Positions 51,101-62,064 of a DNA stretch of 64,000 bases are shown piece by piece. How positions within the stretch are numbered: position 1 is the first letter of the stretch; each line of letters starts with the position of its first letter. A program made the translations under genes and the position numbers. The DNA is from Eutreptiella sp. 'Long Island Sound 2002' (lineage: Eukaryota > Euglenozoa > Euglenophyceae > Eutreptiales > Eutreptiaceae), in the NCBI GenBank assembly GCA_964036045.1, contig OZ038379.1, forward strand, positions 113,096,611-113,160,610, read 5' to 3'. A model generated the notes under the pieces. It made no database searches, was not told the DNA's origin, and saw only the letters and a list, made by a program, of their open reading frames with translations.

Positions 51101-53122
51101 GAGAAGGAGACGTGCGCCATTGTTTGTGCGCTCAGGAAGTGGTCTGGCCACATCGGATTGCAACCGGTGGTGGTTTGTACAGACCATCAGTCCTTGCAGA
51201 GCTGGCACAAGGAGCACGTCGACACCCCCTCGGGACCGGCGGCAAGGAGGGCCCGATGGCATGAGACGTTCGCCAAGTTCGACCTCAGCGTCGTATATGT
51301 CCCGGGGAAGGACAACACTGTGGCGGATTGCCTCAGTCGATGGGCCTACCCCGCGGGCAAGGCTTGGATGGACATATCCAGCCATGGGGACGCCGAGGAA
51401 ACCGAGGAGGCCAAGCGCATCATCGAGATGGAGAAGGTCATGGAGCAAGAGGGGGTCAAGTGCTTTGTGGTGATGGCGAACCGTACGGACCTGGCCAAGT
51501 TCCGGGGTGCCCGCGTGCAAGCTATTCGAGAGGAAACCCTGGAGCAATGGATGGTGGCCCCTGTAGAGCTAGTCAGGTCGGTGCTCACAGAGGACTGGTC
51601 GGATGACTACGCGGCATCCGAACACTGGGGCAAGTACTGGAATGCCGTGAGCGCCCCGTCGGACGACGAATGGCCCGATGGCTTGACCGAGGATGGCGAC
51701 AAGTTGTTCCTCAAGGACAAGCTGCTGGTGCCCGAGAACCGAGTGGAGGAGCTCATTGACCATTGGCACAACGCCCAGCTCATGCATCCTGGCCGAGACA
51801 AGATGCAGCAGGACCTTGAGTGGCGTTTCAAGTTCCCTCCGGGGTACTACGCCATCCTGGATAGGTACTGCAGCGACTGTGCCGTGTGTCGGGCCACGAA
51901 GAGCCCTAACCACTCCACAGCGGGCAACCCGGTGTATACGGCTATACCGGAAGCCCCTATGCGGTCCGTGGCCATGGATGTATTCGCCATGCCTGAGGTC
52001 ACCGTGGAAGGAGAGACCTACGACTGTGTCATCCTGGCGGTGGATAGGCACAGTGGGTATATCGTGGCGGTCCCGGGCAAGAAGTCCAAGAAGAAGGACA
52101 AGAAGGACACGCATGGAGTGGGGCTGAAGGCCAGAACCGTCGCTAATGCCATGATCAGGCATTGGCTGACGATTTTCGATGTCCCAGCTGTCATCTGCAG
52201 CGATCGGGGCAGTCAATTCGTGGGGACGTGGTTCAAGACGATGTGCAAGCACATGGGGATTCGGCATGCCAAGACAGTGGCTTACCACAGCCGGTCGAAT
52301 GGCCGTGCTGAAGTGGCCGGGCGGCAGATGTTCGAGAAGTTCCGCCAGCTGCACATTGACGAACCGGGCCGGAACTGGTATAACTCGCTGTGGAAAGTGC
52401 TCCAGGCGTATCACGACCTTCCGGGACCCACTGGACTGTCGCCCCATCGCATCCTGTTCCTACGGGATCGAGTGTCGCGCACTCTAATGTGGATGAGTCA
52501 TGGCAAAGTGGCCCGGGATGCGAATGCTATGATGGCTGAGGCGGACGACACGGCGGCCAAAGTGTGCAAGGCACTTCAGGACGAGCATGACAAGAGGGCC
52601 AAGTACTTCAAGCAAGGAAAAGTCCAGAAGTATGCTCTTCAAGACACCGTGTGGGTGGAGCGGCACCACAAGGATGTCCTGTCCAGGCATCGGCAGGCAT
52701 CTTGGTATGTGCCGGGGGTAATCGTGCGGAAGGTCGGACAGGATGTGTATGCGGTTCGTGTGGGGGATAACAAGATCCTGGACCGCGACCATACCCAGCT
52801 TCGTCCCCGAGCACCAGACCCCAGCGGACGTCCCGTCACCTTCAAGTTCACGGCCGGCGATGTGGACTCGGACGAGGAGGGTGAGGACGACGACTTCACC
52901 GCTGAGAAGATCCTGGCGGACAAGCCGGACCCGGGGACGCCTGGGGCTAGGCTTTATAAAGTCCGTTGGAAAGGATTCGCCGCATCCAGGGACTCGTGGG
53001 AACCTCCGAGCAGTTTTGTGCCGAGGTACACCACGGTCTGGATGGACTACCTAAAGAAAAAGAATATTTCTTTGGATGTCAACGACGTATTGGTCCATTT
53101 GGTTGCTGCTGTAGCACCGTGA
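48056..53122 (+). CDS. pol: Pol of Ty3-type chromovirus, copy B (PR-RT-RNaseH-IN-chromodomain)
   Basis: Open from the codon after the UAG; the first Met is at 48137. Protease: VDVLVDTGAQVSLV (DTG at 48458-48466). Reverse transcriptase: GEWRLVVDYRGLNE and DPFVDDIIIGS (FVDD at 50480-50491). RNase H: LRTDASDYAVGAVLEQ, with VYVPGKDNTVADCLSR closing it. Integrase: zinc part HWHNAQLMHPGR...YCSDCAVC, catalytic MDVFAMPEV, VICSDRGSQFVGTW and the Glu of RSNGRAEVAG. The C-terminal chromodomain (ARLYKVRWKGFAASRDSWEP, about 52945-53010) defines a chromovirus and would steer integration to marked chromatin. All catalytic residues are present. Ends in TGA. Made only by readthrough of Gag's UAG, so it should be a minor product. 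Confidence 0.92.
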   Translation, partial: RSPHGSGTSEVSPPEISGIPEKAKAHRVPKKALEEPKPLSFATPNPWSALPREVHVGTGHGKKEGATTESPVDGQDQPKIYTIRDHTLEVLMHPDVLELHAVRVVHTPHGDERQLHLKVRVRCGREEKVVDVLVDTGAQVSLVRRGLFKEEFLQPSRRPVRLKVANGEIMGGGTHEATISMEFWEHERLNRPDQAKRSTLSGNFYVADITDWDMIMGYDFMVANAIGALPHRATLVREDDECLTWLSTDYACGSSQWNSEEEDRIVRAVQAVGAKSRGDRGVQLTEYGMAPQVYDRMVQTLGAEAPETDVFASRDAPLLRKCRRHWHRGDSAWHRHWGLKEWGPMYWHGSLDNTRRTVEKIIADRAKGILVITGIGSTPCPLEGLKSTLDSITLNEMSFGPEEGLFIDAKGVSMPSPGQAWGTKAFLVDGAQAQPTGDEAFIRRVEAVPMKVMFEPKEGTDQPIDGVDVLSHAEIDDVVNYMRMGMHDRVAAKKRRAMVTSPHWWDNKMLVTGRYEKDEFVARVMDHIADQYDGPVGSDPPTWDFPRMGVDSDSPQPEAANFRRLSVGSMPHDDADGISDEEKSESDPEEAYTAVRSVVSIPKQAAEEAQENPKVAELKERLIKAYPRLFSGVANKNPPDRGRFGTAKIKLKPNPKIYRHREYQLQGDRAEAMKKLLAEFIERGWIEPSDSEWASPAFIVPKKEKGEWRLVVDYRGLNEQTEHDSYSLPLIDSILQKQQKKRIFTVLDLKHGYHQMPLHPDSRPCTAMSTPLGPMQWKVVPMGAKNGNAAFQRMMEDLLGPVRDCADPFVDDIIIGSGTENMTEGELIDAHEKDLRRVLSELDKHNMVCKPTKASLFVKEVEFAGHVVGHGQRRPMPGKLASLHHWEKPQTISELRSFMGFCNYYSGYVRMYAELSGPLHKMLQVGKFDGRKGSKKKLAWTPEAEDAFNSLKERLLGQLGLFLVDPDKGFVLRTDASDYAVGAVLEQVRDDGSHVPVAFWSRILAEGQRRTWTAREKETCAIVCALRKWSGHIGLQPVVVCTDHQSLQSWHKEHVDTPSGPAARRARWHETFAKFDLSVVYVPGKDNTVADCLSRWAYPAGKAWMDISSHGDAEETEEAKRIIEMEKVMEQEGVKCFVVMANRTDLAKFRGARVQAIREETLEQWMVAPVELVRSVLTEDWSDDYAASEHWGKYWNAVSAPSDDEWPDGLTEDGDKLFLKDKLLVPENRVEELIDHWHNAQLMHPGRDKMQQDLEWRFKFPPGYYAILDRYCSDCAVCRATKSPNHSTAGNPVYTAIPEAPMRSVAMDVFAMPEVTVEGETYDCVILAVDRHSGYIVAVPGKKSKKKDKKDTHGVGLKARTVANAMIRHWLTIFDVPAVICSDRGSQFVGTWFKTMCKHMGIRHAKTVAYHSRSNGRAEVAGRQMFEKFRQLHIDEPGRNWYNSLWKVLQAYHDLPGPTGLSPHRILFLRDRVSRTLMWMSHGKVARDANAMMAEADDTAAKVCKALQDEHDKRAKYFKQGKVQKYALQDTVWVERHHKDVLSRHRQASWYVPGVIVRKVGQDVYAVRVGDNKILDRDHTQLRPRAPDPSGRPVTFKFTAGDVDSDEEGEDDDFTAEKILADKPDPGTPGARLYKVRWKGFAASRDSWEPPSSFVPRYTTVWMDYLKKKNISLDVNDVLVHLVAAVAP

Positions 53123-53504
53123 TGGATCCCCCTTGGCATTTTGTTTGTTTCTGTGAATGGGGAGACAAGTGAGGGCGTTCATTCGGGGATTTTTCGGCCT
53201 TGATCGGCCATATACCCCCTTCACTCAATCGCCACATATATATTGCATTGTGGTATACTTATTTAGGTCGACCGACGACGTTTTTCTATCTTTGATCCCC
53301 ATGGTCCATGTTGTAGATCAAGAGGAGACCGGATATGGCGTAGGGCGCTGATTATCAGTGTCCTCACCCCTCCCTTCGGGCATGGGGGACGCCTACGACG
53401 TGTGTGGGGCCTCCATGTGTCCTTGGGACATGGAGGGGGGGGTTGGAGCCCATTGGGGTCCTCCCGTCCTCTCTTCATTGGTTTCCGAGCGGATACAACG
53501 CTCT
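53123..53504 (+). other. copy B 3' untranslated region
   Basis: No gene; matches 40460-40842 with small differences. Confidence 0.6.
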
Positions 53505-53515
53505 GAGAAGGGGGG
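53505..53515 (+). other. polypurine tract, copy B
   Basis: GAGAAGGGGGG directly before the last LTR. Confidence 0.75.
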
Positions 53516-55870
53516 TGAAGCCGGTTCGGACCCCCGTGGCCATCTTGGGGTCACTTGGGGTGTGTATCTATGTGCCGGCAAGCCGCCATTGGCTGATATC
53601 ATACTCTCCCATCCACCTGATCTAACCCGATGTGATAGTGTGATAGGTTTGGCCATTCCGGCTATGAGCGGCCATATTCAGAACCGAGGCGCCGCCAGCG
53701 GAGATTTATATATCAGAATATCAGGAATCAACAGGGTTTTATTATCATAATGTTTCCGTAATTTTTCAGCCTTTCGTTCTGATAGTCAATGTATCGGCGA
53801 CTGTCAGTTGGCTCGCGACTTTGCGTTAACCGATTGGTTAACTGTTATTTCCAGATATTTTGACGGATATTCCGTTGAAGGGTCAGATCTCATCAGCAAA
53901 GGGTTCGTTGCTTCCGCAATTCTCTAAATAAGCACTCGAAATTTTAATCAGAATTTTTCGCGATGTCGAAATCGGATTTTCGACTTCGACATCGCCGCAC
54001 TTGATTTGGACTTCTTCGAGTGGTCATACTCCTTTCCCTATGCCCGAATCAGGTTTCCCTTATACTTGCCACCCAGTTGACGTGGAGATATAAGGGAAAC
54101 AAAAGCGAATCGTGGGACCACTTTGAAGGACCATATCTACGCGCGAGTGTGGGGAAAGAGAGTAAGGAAGGTTGCGTTGCAAGCGCATTGGTCTCAAGTT
54201 AATTTAGGAAGCATCAAACGCCTTTGGTGTGTACACATGCCCGGTGTAGCAAGGAATAATGGTCAAGAGGGTATAAAGTGATATATAACTCTTGGACCGT
54301 GCAACCGAACATTTTATTGTGACTTTCGAGTGTACCGCATGAGTGTTGGGGTTGCATAGCAACTTTCCTTGGGTTCCTACGTATTTTGAACGTGAAGTTA
54401 TGTCAATGGAGGGACATGGCATATCATGGTGGGAGCCATATTTTGAGGGTATGTGTTGTATGCATGGTATATGTTTGATATGCTCACGCCCATGTTATAT
54501 ATCTTCGTGTGGCCGAAGAGATGGGGAGCCATACGTGACAAGGGCTTTGCCCATGTCCCAATTGTGGAATTCAAAGCGCTAGACCAAGTCTACCGCGTAT
54601 GTACTGCTCATGGTATGTTTGACAAAGAGATCCATGGGTGCACTCCCATTTTCATGGGGCATGTAGATATTAGTGGCCAAGGTATCTCCATGCGCCCGAT
54701 TGGGGATCCAAGTGGGGGAATTGTTCGCAAATGGTTTGAATCATTTGTGTATTGAATCATGTGCGGATATCATGGGTGAGCATAGAGATATACTATCATG
54801 ACAACTTTGTATTTGGACATATTTTCGTGTTTTTGACCCCATTTTATGCTCATTTTTGTGTTTTATGTGCTCAACTGGTCGGCTAACAGCAAAGTGCCTA
54901 GAGATCCGTGAACTATGGTATGTTGCTCATATGTTGGCATATGCTTCGGTGTTGCACCTCACCATATGCCGGATCACGTAGTCACTTTGGCTTGGCACAC
55001 GAGGCCTCACAAAATTAGGTCTCAAATTCATGAGTTGACTTGTGAAGCATGTCATGTACATAACCGGAGGAGTTTCGGAGCCAATGATGGGATATTCTTG
55101 GGCATGGACCTTTGGTCTATATCACCCTTGTATATTACTTTCCGGTTGGACACATGCATGGAGCATTTGGATATTTGCCGTATGCATTTTTGAGTATATA
55201 ATTGACTTTTGGGCATAATGGGGTGATTTGCCTGATTTTGCCATGTTGTGAGGTCAACATCATGGGGCAGTTCTCCAAGCCCAATCGACTCCAAGTCCAA
55301 CCAAGGTAATATCAGGGTAGGGCATGGTCCTGAGTGCCACTCTAGGCCATGACACGCCACCTCCCCTATTGGGCTAGGATTTATAGGTTTGGGAGTGAAC
55401 ACATTTTTGGGGTTTGTGTAGTGACTTGCGACATATGGCATTCAGCCATCTCATTTGACCTAGTTCAGGGCAATATGTTGGTGAGTCAAGGGAAGGTCTT
55501 GAGTCCAGGGAATGAGGGGTTTATGGCTGTGAATGTGTATGTTTCCATCTTTCCCCAACTCTGCATTATTTGTGTTCATATGCCAATTTCAGGGCTTTCT
55601 TCCTTGGTGTAATTCTTGTACATGCCCGCCACCGTGGGAATACCGGTGTGCTGAACGAAAGCACGCAGTCTGATTTGGATTGTGAATTGGGTTATTGCTG
55701 TATTTGTGGGATCTGGTTGCCATTCAGGGTTGAAGGAGGATTTTATTTTCTATATTTTTGGATTTGGAACCTTGGATTTTGAGCAATGCAATCGTTGATC
55801 AGGAGCAAATCGGCAGGGGTTACAGGCGGAAGGGGCACAGCGGGGGCCGGTCCTGGTAGGGACCTTCTTT
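53516..55870 (+). repeat. last LTR, B/A mosaic (2,355 bp)
   Basis: The left part carries B markers (GTAAGGAAGGTTGCG, CGTGTTTTTGACCCC). Right of about 55380 it carries A markers (GGTTTGGGAG, GACATATGG, CTAGTTCAGG, GATCAGGAGC). Ends CCTTCTTT, followed by ATGGG. Confidence 0.75.
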
Positions 55871-56085
55871 ATGGGCCACCCACGAAGGTTCGCAAAGTTC
55901 AGGTGAAAGAGGAAAAGCAACAATGCTATTGTTGTGACTATCCTATTACGAAGAATGCTGCATCTGTGACTTGTGATGTTTGTCATGCTATTTACCACTT
56001 GTCATGTGCCAAGCTTTGGTTTCCTCCAAAGCATGGATCGTGGGCATGTGAGACATGTATGACCGAAATGATTGCTTCCCAGTAA
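55786..56085 (+). CDS. LTR-PHD fusion ORF
   Basis: 99 aa. The LTR's gag-type start (MQSLIRSKSAGVTGG to GRDLL) runs in frame across the target duplication into PPTKVRKVQVKEEKQ and the full C4HC3 PHD finger (CYCCDYP...CDVCHAIYHLSC...WACETC) of the D2 gene, ending at its normal stop. If the LTR promoter works, this makes a PHD protein without the SUMO-motif N-terminus. Differences from D1 are few (LRF to LWF, IGSQ to IASQ). Transcription is not shown by sequence. Confidence 0.5.
   Translation: MQSLIRSKSAGVTGGRGTAGAGPGRDLLYGPPTKVRKVQVKEEKQQCYCCDYPITKNAASVTCDVCHAIYHLSCAKLWFPPKHGSWACETCMTEMIASQ
55871..55875. repeat. 5-bp target-site duplication, right
   Basis: ATGGG before CCACCCACG. If the LTR is taken to end in TTTA, the duplication would be TGGG. 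Confidence 0.7.
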
Positions 56086-56149
56086 TTGGCACCATGACCT
56101 CATGATACTTGCTTATTTATGGTTAAGTGTAGTGTTCCTTTCATACATA

Positions 56150-56285
56150 TTCGCATCACATTTTCGCATCGATAGAGAGCACATTGTGTAGTGCTCCAAC
56201 CTGGACGTCTACATACAGATTGGCATCACATTTTTGCATCGATAGAGAGCACATTGTGTAGAGCTCCAACTTGGACGTCTATCCA
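56150..56285. repeat. two-copy 65-bp tandem repeat, D2
   Basis: Counterpart of 22390-22525. Confidence 0.7.
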
Positions 56286-56377
56286 CAAAACTTTCCAAAA
56301 TTGTTGGCGTCCTCAATTGTTGTGTTGTGCATGGCTCAAGTATGCAATGAGGGAAAGGGAAGGGTTGGGCGCATCTA

Positions 56378-56567
56378 TCCCGTGGCATATGCCACGGATA
56401 TCTGCCGATATCCTCGGGCCCTGATGCCACGGATATAAGAATTGTGCCTAATGCCACGGATATCTGCCTGTATCCCGTGGCATAGGCACGGATATCTCCC
56501 TCCGGTCGATATCCGTGCCTATGCCACGGGATACAGGCAGATATCCGTGGCATAGGCACAATTATTG
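56378..56567. repeat. GATATC palindromes and long hairpin, D2
   Basis: Counterpart of 22618-22808. The outer end of the left arm has diverged (GATATAAGAATTG), so the hairpin is shorter than in D1. Confidence 0.8.
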
Positions 56568-56972
56568 TATAGAATTTACAACAAAAACACACGGAGCAAG
56601 GCAACGAAAATTCTCAAATGGCCATGACCTGATGAAGCGTTGTCGTATAGTGCAAACACGTCATGACAAAGCACATATCGAGCACCACTCCTCCGCGGAT
56701 TGTCCACACATAGGGTTTACCACGGTGTCTGATTGTCCTTGAGTTTTTTGTTGAGTAAAGTCGAGTTTGTGTGGTGAGTTTGTGTCGAGTATGTGTGTGC
56801 TCTCGCACGCGAGTGCGTGTGTACTCGAGCGCGCGTATGTGTTCGTATTCGGCGAGTGGCGGCGGTGCCGCCGAAAAATTTTATATCGTGTTTTAGGGAC
56901 ATTCCCTTTTGTTTTTTGGCGCGGCCGCCCAGTCTCCAGGTGGCGGTCGACGCCGGCGTAGATATGTGTGGA

Positions 56973-57604
56973 GTGGCCGCGTGGCCTAAGCGCTGGGCGC
57001 GAATGTGGGGTTCTAGGTTCCAACCCGGGAGCCGGTAATGTTTTGGCGCCGGCGCCGTCCTGTTTTGGTGAGTTGTGTGCGCCGTGTGTGTTCGCTCGTG
57101 TCGCCGAGTATGTGTTTGTATTGTGTATTGTGCGCTTGTACCTCGCCGTGTGTCCGTTAGCGCACGCCGCATGTAGGCTAGGTACAGCAGTGTGTGCACA
57201 GTCTAGAGGGCATGTTCTGCGAGCAGCGATAGCCGCCGAAATTGCCAGGGCAGCTGTGCCATAGTGGTTAGAAGGTTAGGCGCGATTCGTGTCGCCTTGG
57301 TTCGAACCCTGGAGGCATCCATGTTTTGGCGCCGCCACCGGTTGTCTTCTTGTGCTATGCGCGCTGTGTGTGCTCGCTCGCGTCGCCGAGTGTGCATTTG
57401 TTCAGTGTATTGCGTGTTTGTTCACTCGGCTTGTGTCAGATAGCGCATGGCGAGTGTAGGCGCGTTGTAGAGGTGTGTGTAGCGTGTAAGGCGCGCGTTA
57501 TGTGTGCGGCGATTGTCGCCAACTGTAACAGGGCAGCCTTACCCCAGCGGTTAGAGGGTTGGGCGTGAACTTTTGCACCTGGGTTCGAATCCAGTTTAGT
57601 GCAA
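56973..57604 (+). repeat. trimer of tRNA-like units, D2
   Basis: Counterpart of 23214-23845; the three B-boxes are unchanged. Confidence 0.6.
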
Positions 57605-57883
57605 AATCTTTAACCTGTGGCGCCATTGTGTTTAACTTCTACGCGCACTCTGTGTGTGTTTTCTGTGCGCTGAGTGCGGGTTCCGCGTTCGTGGAGTGCA
57701 TCGTCTCCATCGTCTCCATCATCGGAAGCGGGCCGGCACCGGGCACATTGCCACCGTCGTCATGCCGGGTGGGGACCCACCGACACACGTACTAACACTA
57801 GAGCTGCGGACAGAGGCGGTAGGTGTGGGCGGGACAGGGGCAGACAAGGGAGAAGCAGAACCATCGCGTGGTGACCCGGGCCA

Positions 57884-58621
57884 TTAAACCCCCACACGCA
57901 CCGTGCGTTCGGGCCTCTCGGCTGCTGCCACCGCTAGTTCCTCTCTAATTGCGGAATCCTGCTGTTCATCATGGGCTCTTTGCATTGCTTCCCGTGCTCG
58001 GAATCCATCCAACTTTTTGCTAACCTTTTCCCATGAAAACGGCCACAATCCCAAGTCAGCAAAGCCGTTTACCAGGTTTGGTTCGGTTACGCCTTTATTG
58101 TACACGTCCCCAAACTCCTACAAACCGCTCCATGTCGGCACAGTACGAGTTGAGGTGCCCATCGAAGGCTTTGACAAACGCCTTCTTCATAGGTCTGAAG
58201 CAATGTGGTTGTCATACCTTCGTCCTCGGACTCTGCCACCTCGTCACTATCGGAGAACAACAGTCCCTCCGAACTTGAAGACTGTTCTTGACTCAAACCA
58301 ACACTGCCCTCATCTAACTCATCCAACATTGCACAAGCAAATGGGTCTTGCTTAGCCAACCGGAGAATTGTGGAATCTGTCCAATTAAAAGACAAAAAAC
58401 TTTCGCTTTCATTGAGACCAGGCTGGCTACCCCCGGGGGTTTCCTCCATGGACACCATTGGCAAAAACAAGAAAAGCACCAAGCTCAAGCAAGGGTTGCG
58501 AGCAGTGCCGACAGGTAAAAGCCCTACCGGCATCCCCGAAGGGCCTGGGACCCTCCCTCCCGAGTAGCCTGGGTCTGGACCTAGCCGCAGAACCACAAAT
58601 TATAAGATTTGGTGCCGTGTA
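57884..58621 (-). pseudogene. DDE_1 transposase remnant, D2
   Basis: Counterpart of 24125-24862 with the same frame breaks, so the decay predates the duplication. Confidence 0.4.
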
Positions 58622-59170
58622 GCGGCCAAACGAAGCGCCACTGTGATGGGCGGCGATTTGGGCCGTCATTTGGCAAATGCTCATTTGTGCGCAATCGCTG
58701 AGGGCGCTCTGCTCCCAGCCAGATTTCTGGCGATTTTTAGCACCAAATCGGGATCTGATGCTATTGACCCGTAGGCTGGGTCCCATTCTGTAGATCCATC
58801 CAGAAATTTCCAGGAAATCCGAAAAAATTTCAGAGAATTTCAGCCGATCGTGAAGGACGGGCCAGAATGGGCGCGCATTTGGCGACTTCCCCTACGCGTG
58901 CTACTGGGCCAGGTGCAGCGGGGCCAGCAGCATGGACTTGTAAAGTCAACTTTGTCCTTCGGATTCTCAAGTATTCTATCAGGTATTGATCAAACGATGA
59001 GGGTGGAGGGATAATTGTATTGTCAGATTGTCGGTGACCAGGCGGTGCGTAAGAAAGTTTTTTGATAGAGGTGTGTATCTGCTAAGATCTGCCCCATTTT
59101 GTTCACATGTATGCGTACGCATTATCATACACACTGATTTTCTCACGCGCATGAACCAGCTAACCAGCGA

Positions 59171-59530
59171 ATGTGCTACCGCAAATGGCAGTGCATCACA
59201 AAAGGTGCCAATTGGTGCAAACCCTGTGGGTGCACCTATGGGTTGACCACATGCTTGGGTTTGCTAAGCAGTGGCATGCCCTTGGTGCCTTTTGTTGCCT
59301 TCAAGGCAGAAAAGAGGCACAAGACTCTGGGAACCGAGATTCGGTTTAAGAGCTTCAAGGGGGGGGCAAGGAAAGTAAAAGGGGGGGTACGGGGACGGAG
59401 AGGTAGATTGGTGAGGCGAGTTTTCGTGAAACGGTGGAGGAAAGTTGTAAAAAATGATAATCTCGATTGGGATTTGTTAAAGAGGGATGGGATGTATGGG
59501 TGCGTGCACGGGCACAACAACCACACGTGA
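59171..59530 (+). CDS. basic hypothetical protein, D2
   Basis: 119 aa; the basic tail (GGVRGRRGRLVRRVFVKRWR) and GCVHGHNNHT are kept from 25320-25751, while the N-terminal start differs. Doubtful as a gene. Confidence 0.22.
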   Translation: MCYRKWQCITKGANWCKPCGCTYGLTTCLGLLSSGMPLVPFVAFKAEKRHKTLGTEIRFKSFKGGARKVKGGVRGRRGRLVRRVFVKRWRKVVKNDNLDWDLLKRDGMYGCVHGHNNHT

Positions 59531-59748
59531 AGGAACACAAAACGTATTGGAAGGCCAATGCCCCTTAGCAGTCTGTATGGTGTTTCAGCTGTTGTGTGTG
59601 ATATTGGATTTGGGATTCCATTGAATTGCTTTGGGCAAGTATACTTTGTCTTCAATGCACTTTGCATTCAACAAGCTGTTCTGGTGCAGTGATGCTCTTT
59701 GCAAGGGAGGGGTGGTTCAGTTTAGGGCAACCAAACTAAGCAACGTTC

Positions 59749-59820
59749 GTGTGTGGATGAGTGGTTATGGGCGTAGACTCCGAAGGCAGGGCTCCTTGGT
59801 TCAAACCCTGGCATGGCCAA
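59749..59820 (+). repeat. tRNA-like head, D2
   Basis: Counterpart of 25970-26040. Confidence 0.45.
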
Positions 59821-60079
59821 CTTCAACAAAATTCGAACAGCCTCCGGCACAGGGATGGTTACTCCACCAAGACCAGTCAAGCCCACGCTGGGACAGCCAC
59901 AACAGACCAGCCCTCGGTAGGCCTTATTGCTAGAAAAATGAAGGGCAGCTGGTGATCGCATTTGATTGCCTATCTTCAGCGCCGGTATTTGTTCGTTGCG
60001 CCCCATGGGGTAAGTCCTGCTCTTCCGTTGTGGGCCCCTGGTCTTTCGGTTCCTTCCTACGTTGCAAACACAGTGTGTA

Positions 60080-60151
60080 TACAGGGTTTGGAACCCACGG
60101 TTTCGAAGGGCAGGGAACATGCACATACCTCTAGACCAACCAGCTGCCATA
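60080..60151 (-). repeat. tRNA-like head on the minus strand, D2
   Basis: Counterpart of 26301-26372, but the B-box now reads GGTTCCAAACCC (one change). Confidence 0.45.
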
Positions 60152-60159
60152 CCACATAA

Positions 60160-60592
60160 CACGTAGGCGGTGCGTACGAATTGCGTATGCACCCGCAAAT
60201 CAACACGTACGCGTTGGTAATCTAACATGTACGCGTTGGTGAGCTGAATCGTACGTGTTAAGTTACTAACGCGTACGCGTCGAAACACCAACACGTACGC
60301 GCCGCGCACCCAACGCGTACACATTGCATTGCCAACACATACGTGTCACAAGACAGTCGGAAAGCAAGGTTTTGGGAAATTCAGTATGGTTTTCGGGACA
60401 CTCTGCGGAGGGGGAAGGCGACCTATGGTCCGCAATGTCTGCAGTGGCACCCAGTGGTACAGGGGAAGTGCAAAAAGGGCTTGGGTTGGGTAAGGTGATA
60501 CCCCACACATGAATTTTCCATGAAAAATGATAAATTTCCAACGAAGAAAAAACCAACGCGTACGTGTTAATATTTCAACACGTACGCGTCCA
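60160..60592. repeat. CGTACG-type palindromes, D2
   Basis: Counterpart of 26380-26812. Several words are closer to the perfect ACACGTACGCGT here; the 13-bp inverted repeat is kept. Confidence 0.75.
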
Positions 60593-60599
60593 TGTGAAC

Positions 60600-62064
60600 A
60601 GATCTTAGCTGTTACATCTGCGTAATCTCGGCCTACTCCGTTTTCAAAAGTTTCACACCCGCACAAAATTTTTTTCGATCAGGTGCTCAAAGAGGGAACA
60701 CCCCAATGGACAAACCACTGCGGTGTGGCGCTAGACAACCGGGTTCCATTTCCAGTGCCCCAATGACCTGAAAGCGTTTTTGCCAAAATTTTGCAGGAGG
60801 GTAGGGCAGTCCGAAATGTTTCCCCCCCCATCACTCCGCCATCCTCCATTCAAAATTGTTCCCCCCACCCTCTATTCCTCCTCCACCCCCCCCCTCCGGG
60901 CTCTACCTGCCTAGGACTTTTTTTCTCTTGGTGAAGGAGCAAGGGTATGGGAAAGGGGATCAATACCCATTGTAGGTCATGGAGTCGGTATTTTCCACCT
61001 CTCCATCAGAGACATCCTCCCTCATTCCCCCATATACATATATACACGACATCCACCGATGTCCATGGAGAATTCTTGGTGGGTGAGCTAAATGGGTGGA
61101 TGTGCCTATAAAAAAAAAGTTTTCCCCATCTCCTCCACTCACTCTCTGATGCATGAGGCCACCTGAGAAGGCCATTGCATGCCCCCCAACGTTCTGAGTG
61201 TGTCTTTTTTTTTCCGGTATATGCTCTATGCTGACAGTTTGACATTTGCAGTAGCACTCGCAAGAAGTACTCTTGAAGTATTTAGTTTCGGTTAAGCCTC
61301 TCTTGCTTTGCCACGTTCTGACGTGGCAGACCACTTTGGTACTCGGGTAAAATAGGGGGGGGCCGGGGGGCCAAACCATCCCTTGAGTAACAATGTTTTA
61401 CCCGGTGCCATGTATTTTGGCATGGTTGCTGACCACTTTTGATTAGCAAGGAGAGGGGCGGGTAGGGGGTCAAGGTCTGGTGTTAACTGAGGAACGTTGC
61501 GTGCTGCGAAACATGTCCCTTCAGGTGTGACATTCCAGTCACCTCAATGTGTCGTAACTTTCCTTTACCTTACTGTTTTCCGCTTGTTTATCGAACACTC
61601 GTTGGTGTGTTTGACCTCGTTCTTTTACACCCCAACTCATATTGTGTGAGGGGAGTGTAATAAGGAGGTCCAATTTAGGCCATAGCTGGGTTCAGGCTTA
61701 AGCAACAGGTGGGCGGCGTGCTCTTTTATTTAATTTCAGATAGTTATATAGGTTTGATTGTTTGCGTGCTTAGATTTAGAGTTGTATTTTCTGTGTAGCT
61801 GTTGTGTGTGAGCGTGCGCCTGAAATCGCCATGTGTTGGGCACGTGTTATCCCCAGAAATGCGTTTTTCTGCGCTTATGCGCAGAAATGTCTGCGGCGGA
61901 CAGATTTTGAGCACAACAAAAGCGAAATCATGCAGATTGTTTGAGGAGATGTCTGATCAGAGCTGTCTGTACTGGGTACTATCTGTTGCGTGTGTTGGAT
62001 GGCATGCCTGAACACAAATCTTATTGTGTTTCTGAATTGCAGAATATTGGTGTGAATTGTCACT
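60600..62064. other. spacer of D2, no firm gene
   Basis: Counterpart of 26820-28286; the open frames of D1 are shifted here. Confidence 0.4.

Larger units (their letters stand above)
42676..55870 (+). mobile_element. Ty3-type chromovirus copy B (apparently complete)
   Basis: 5' LTR 42676-45029, PBS 45031-45042, gag 44945-48055, UAG, pol to 53122, PPT 53505-53515, last LTR 53516-55870. No frameshift or extra stop over 2,725 codons. Target duplication is found only together with copy A's left end. Confidence 0.9.
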
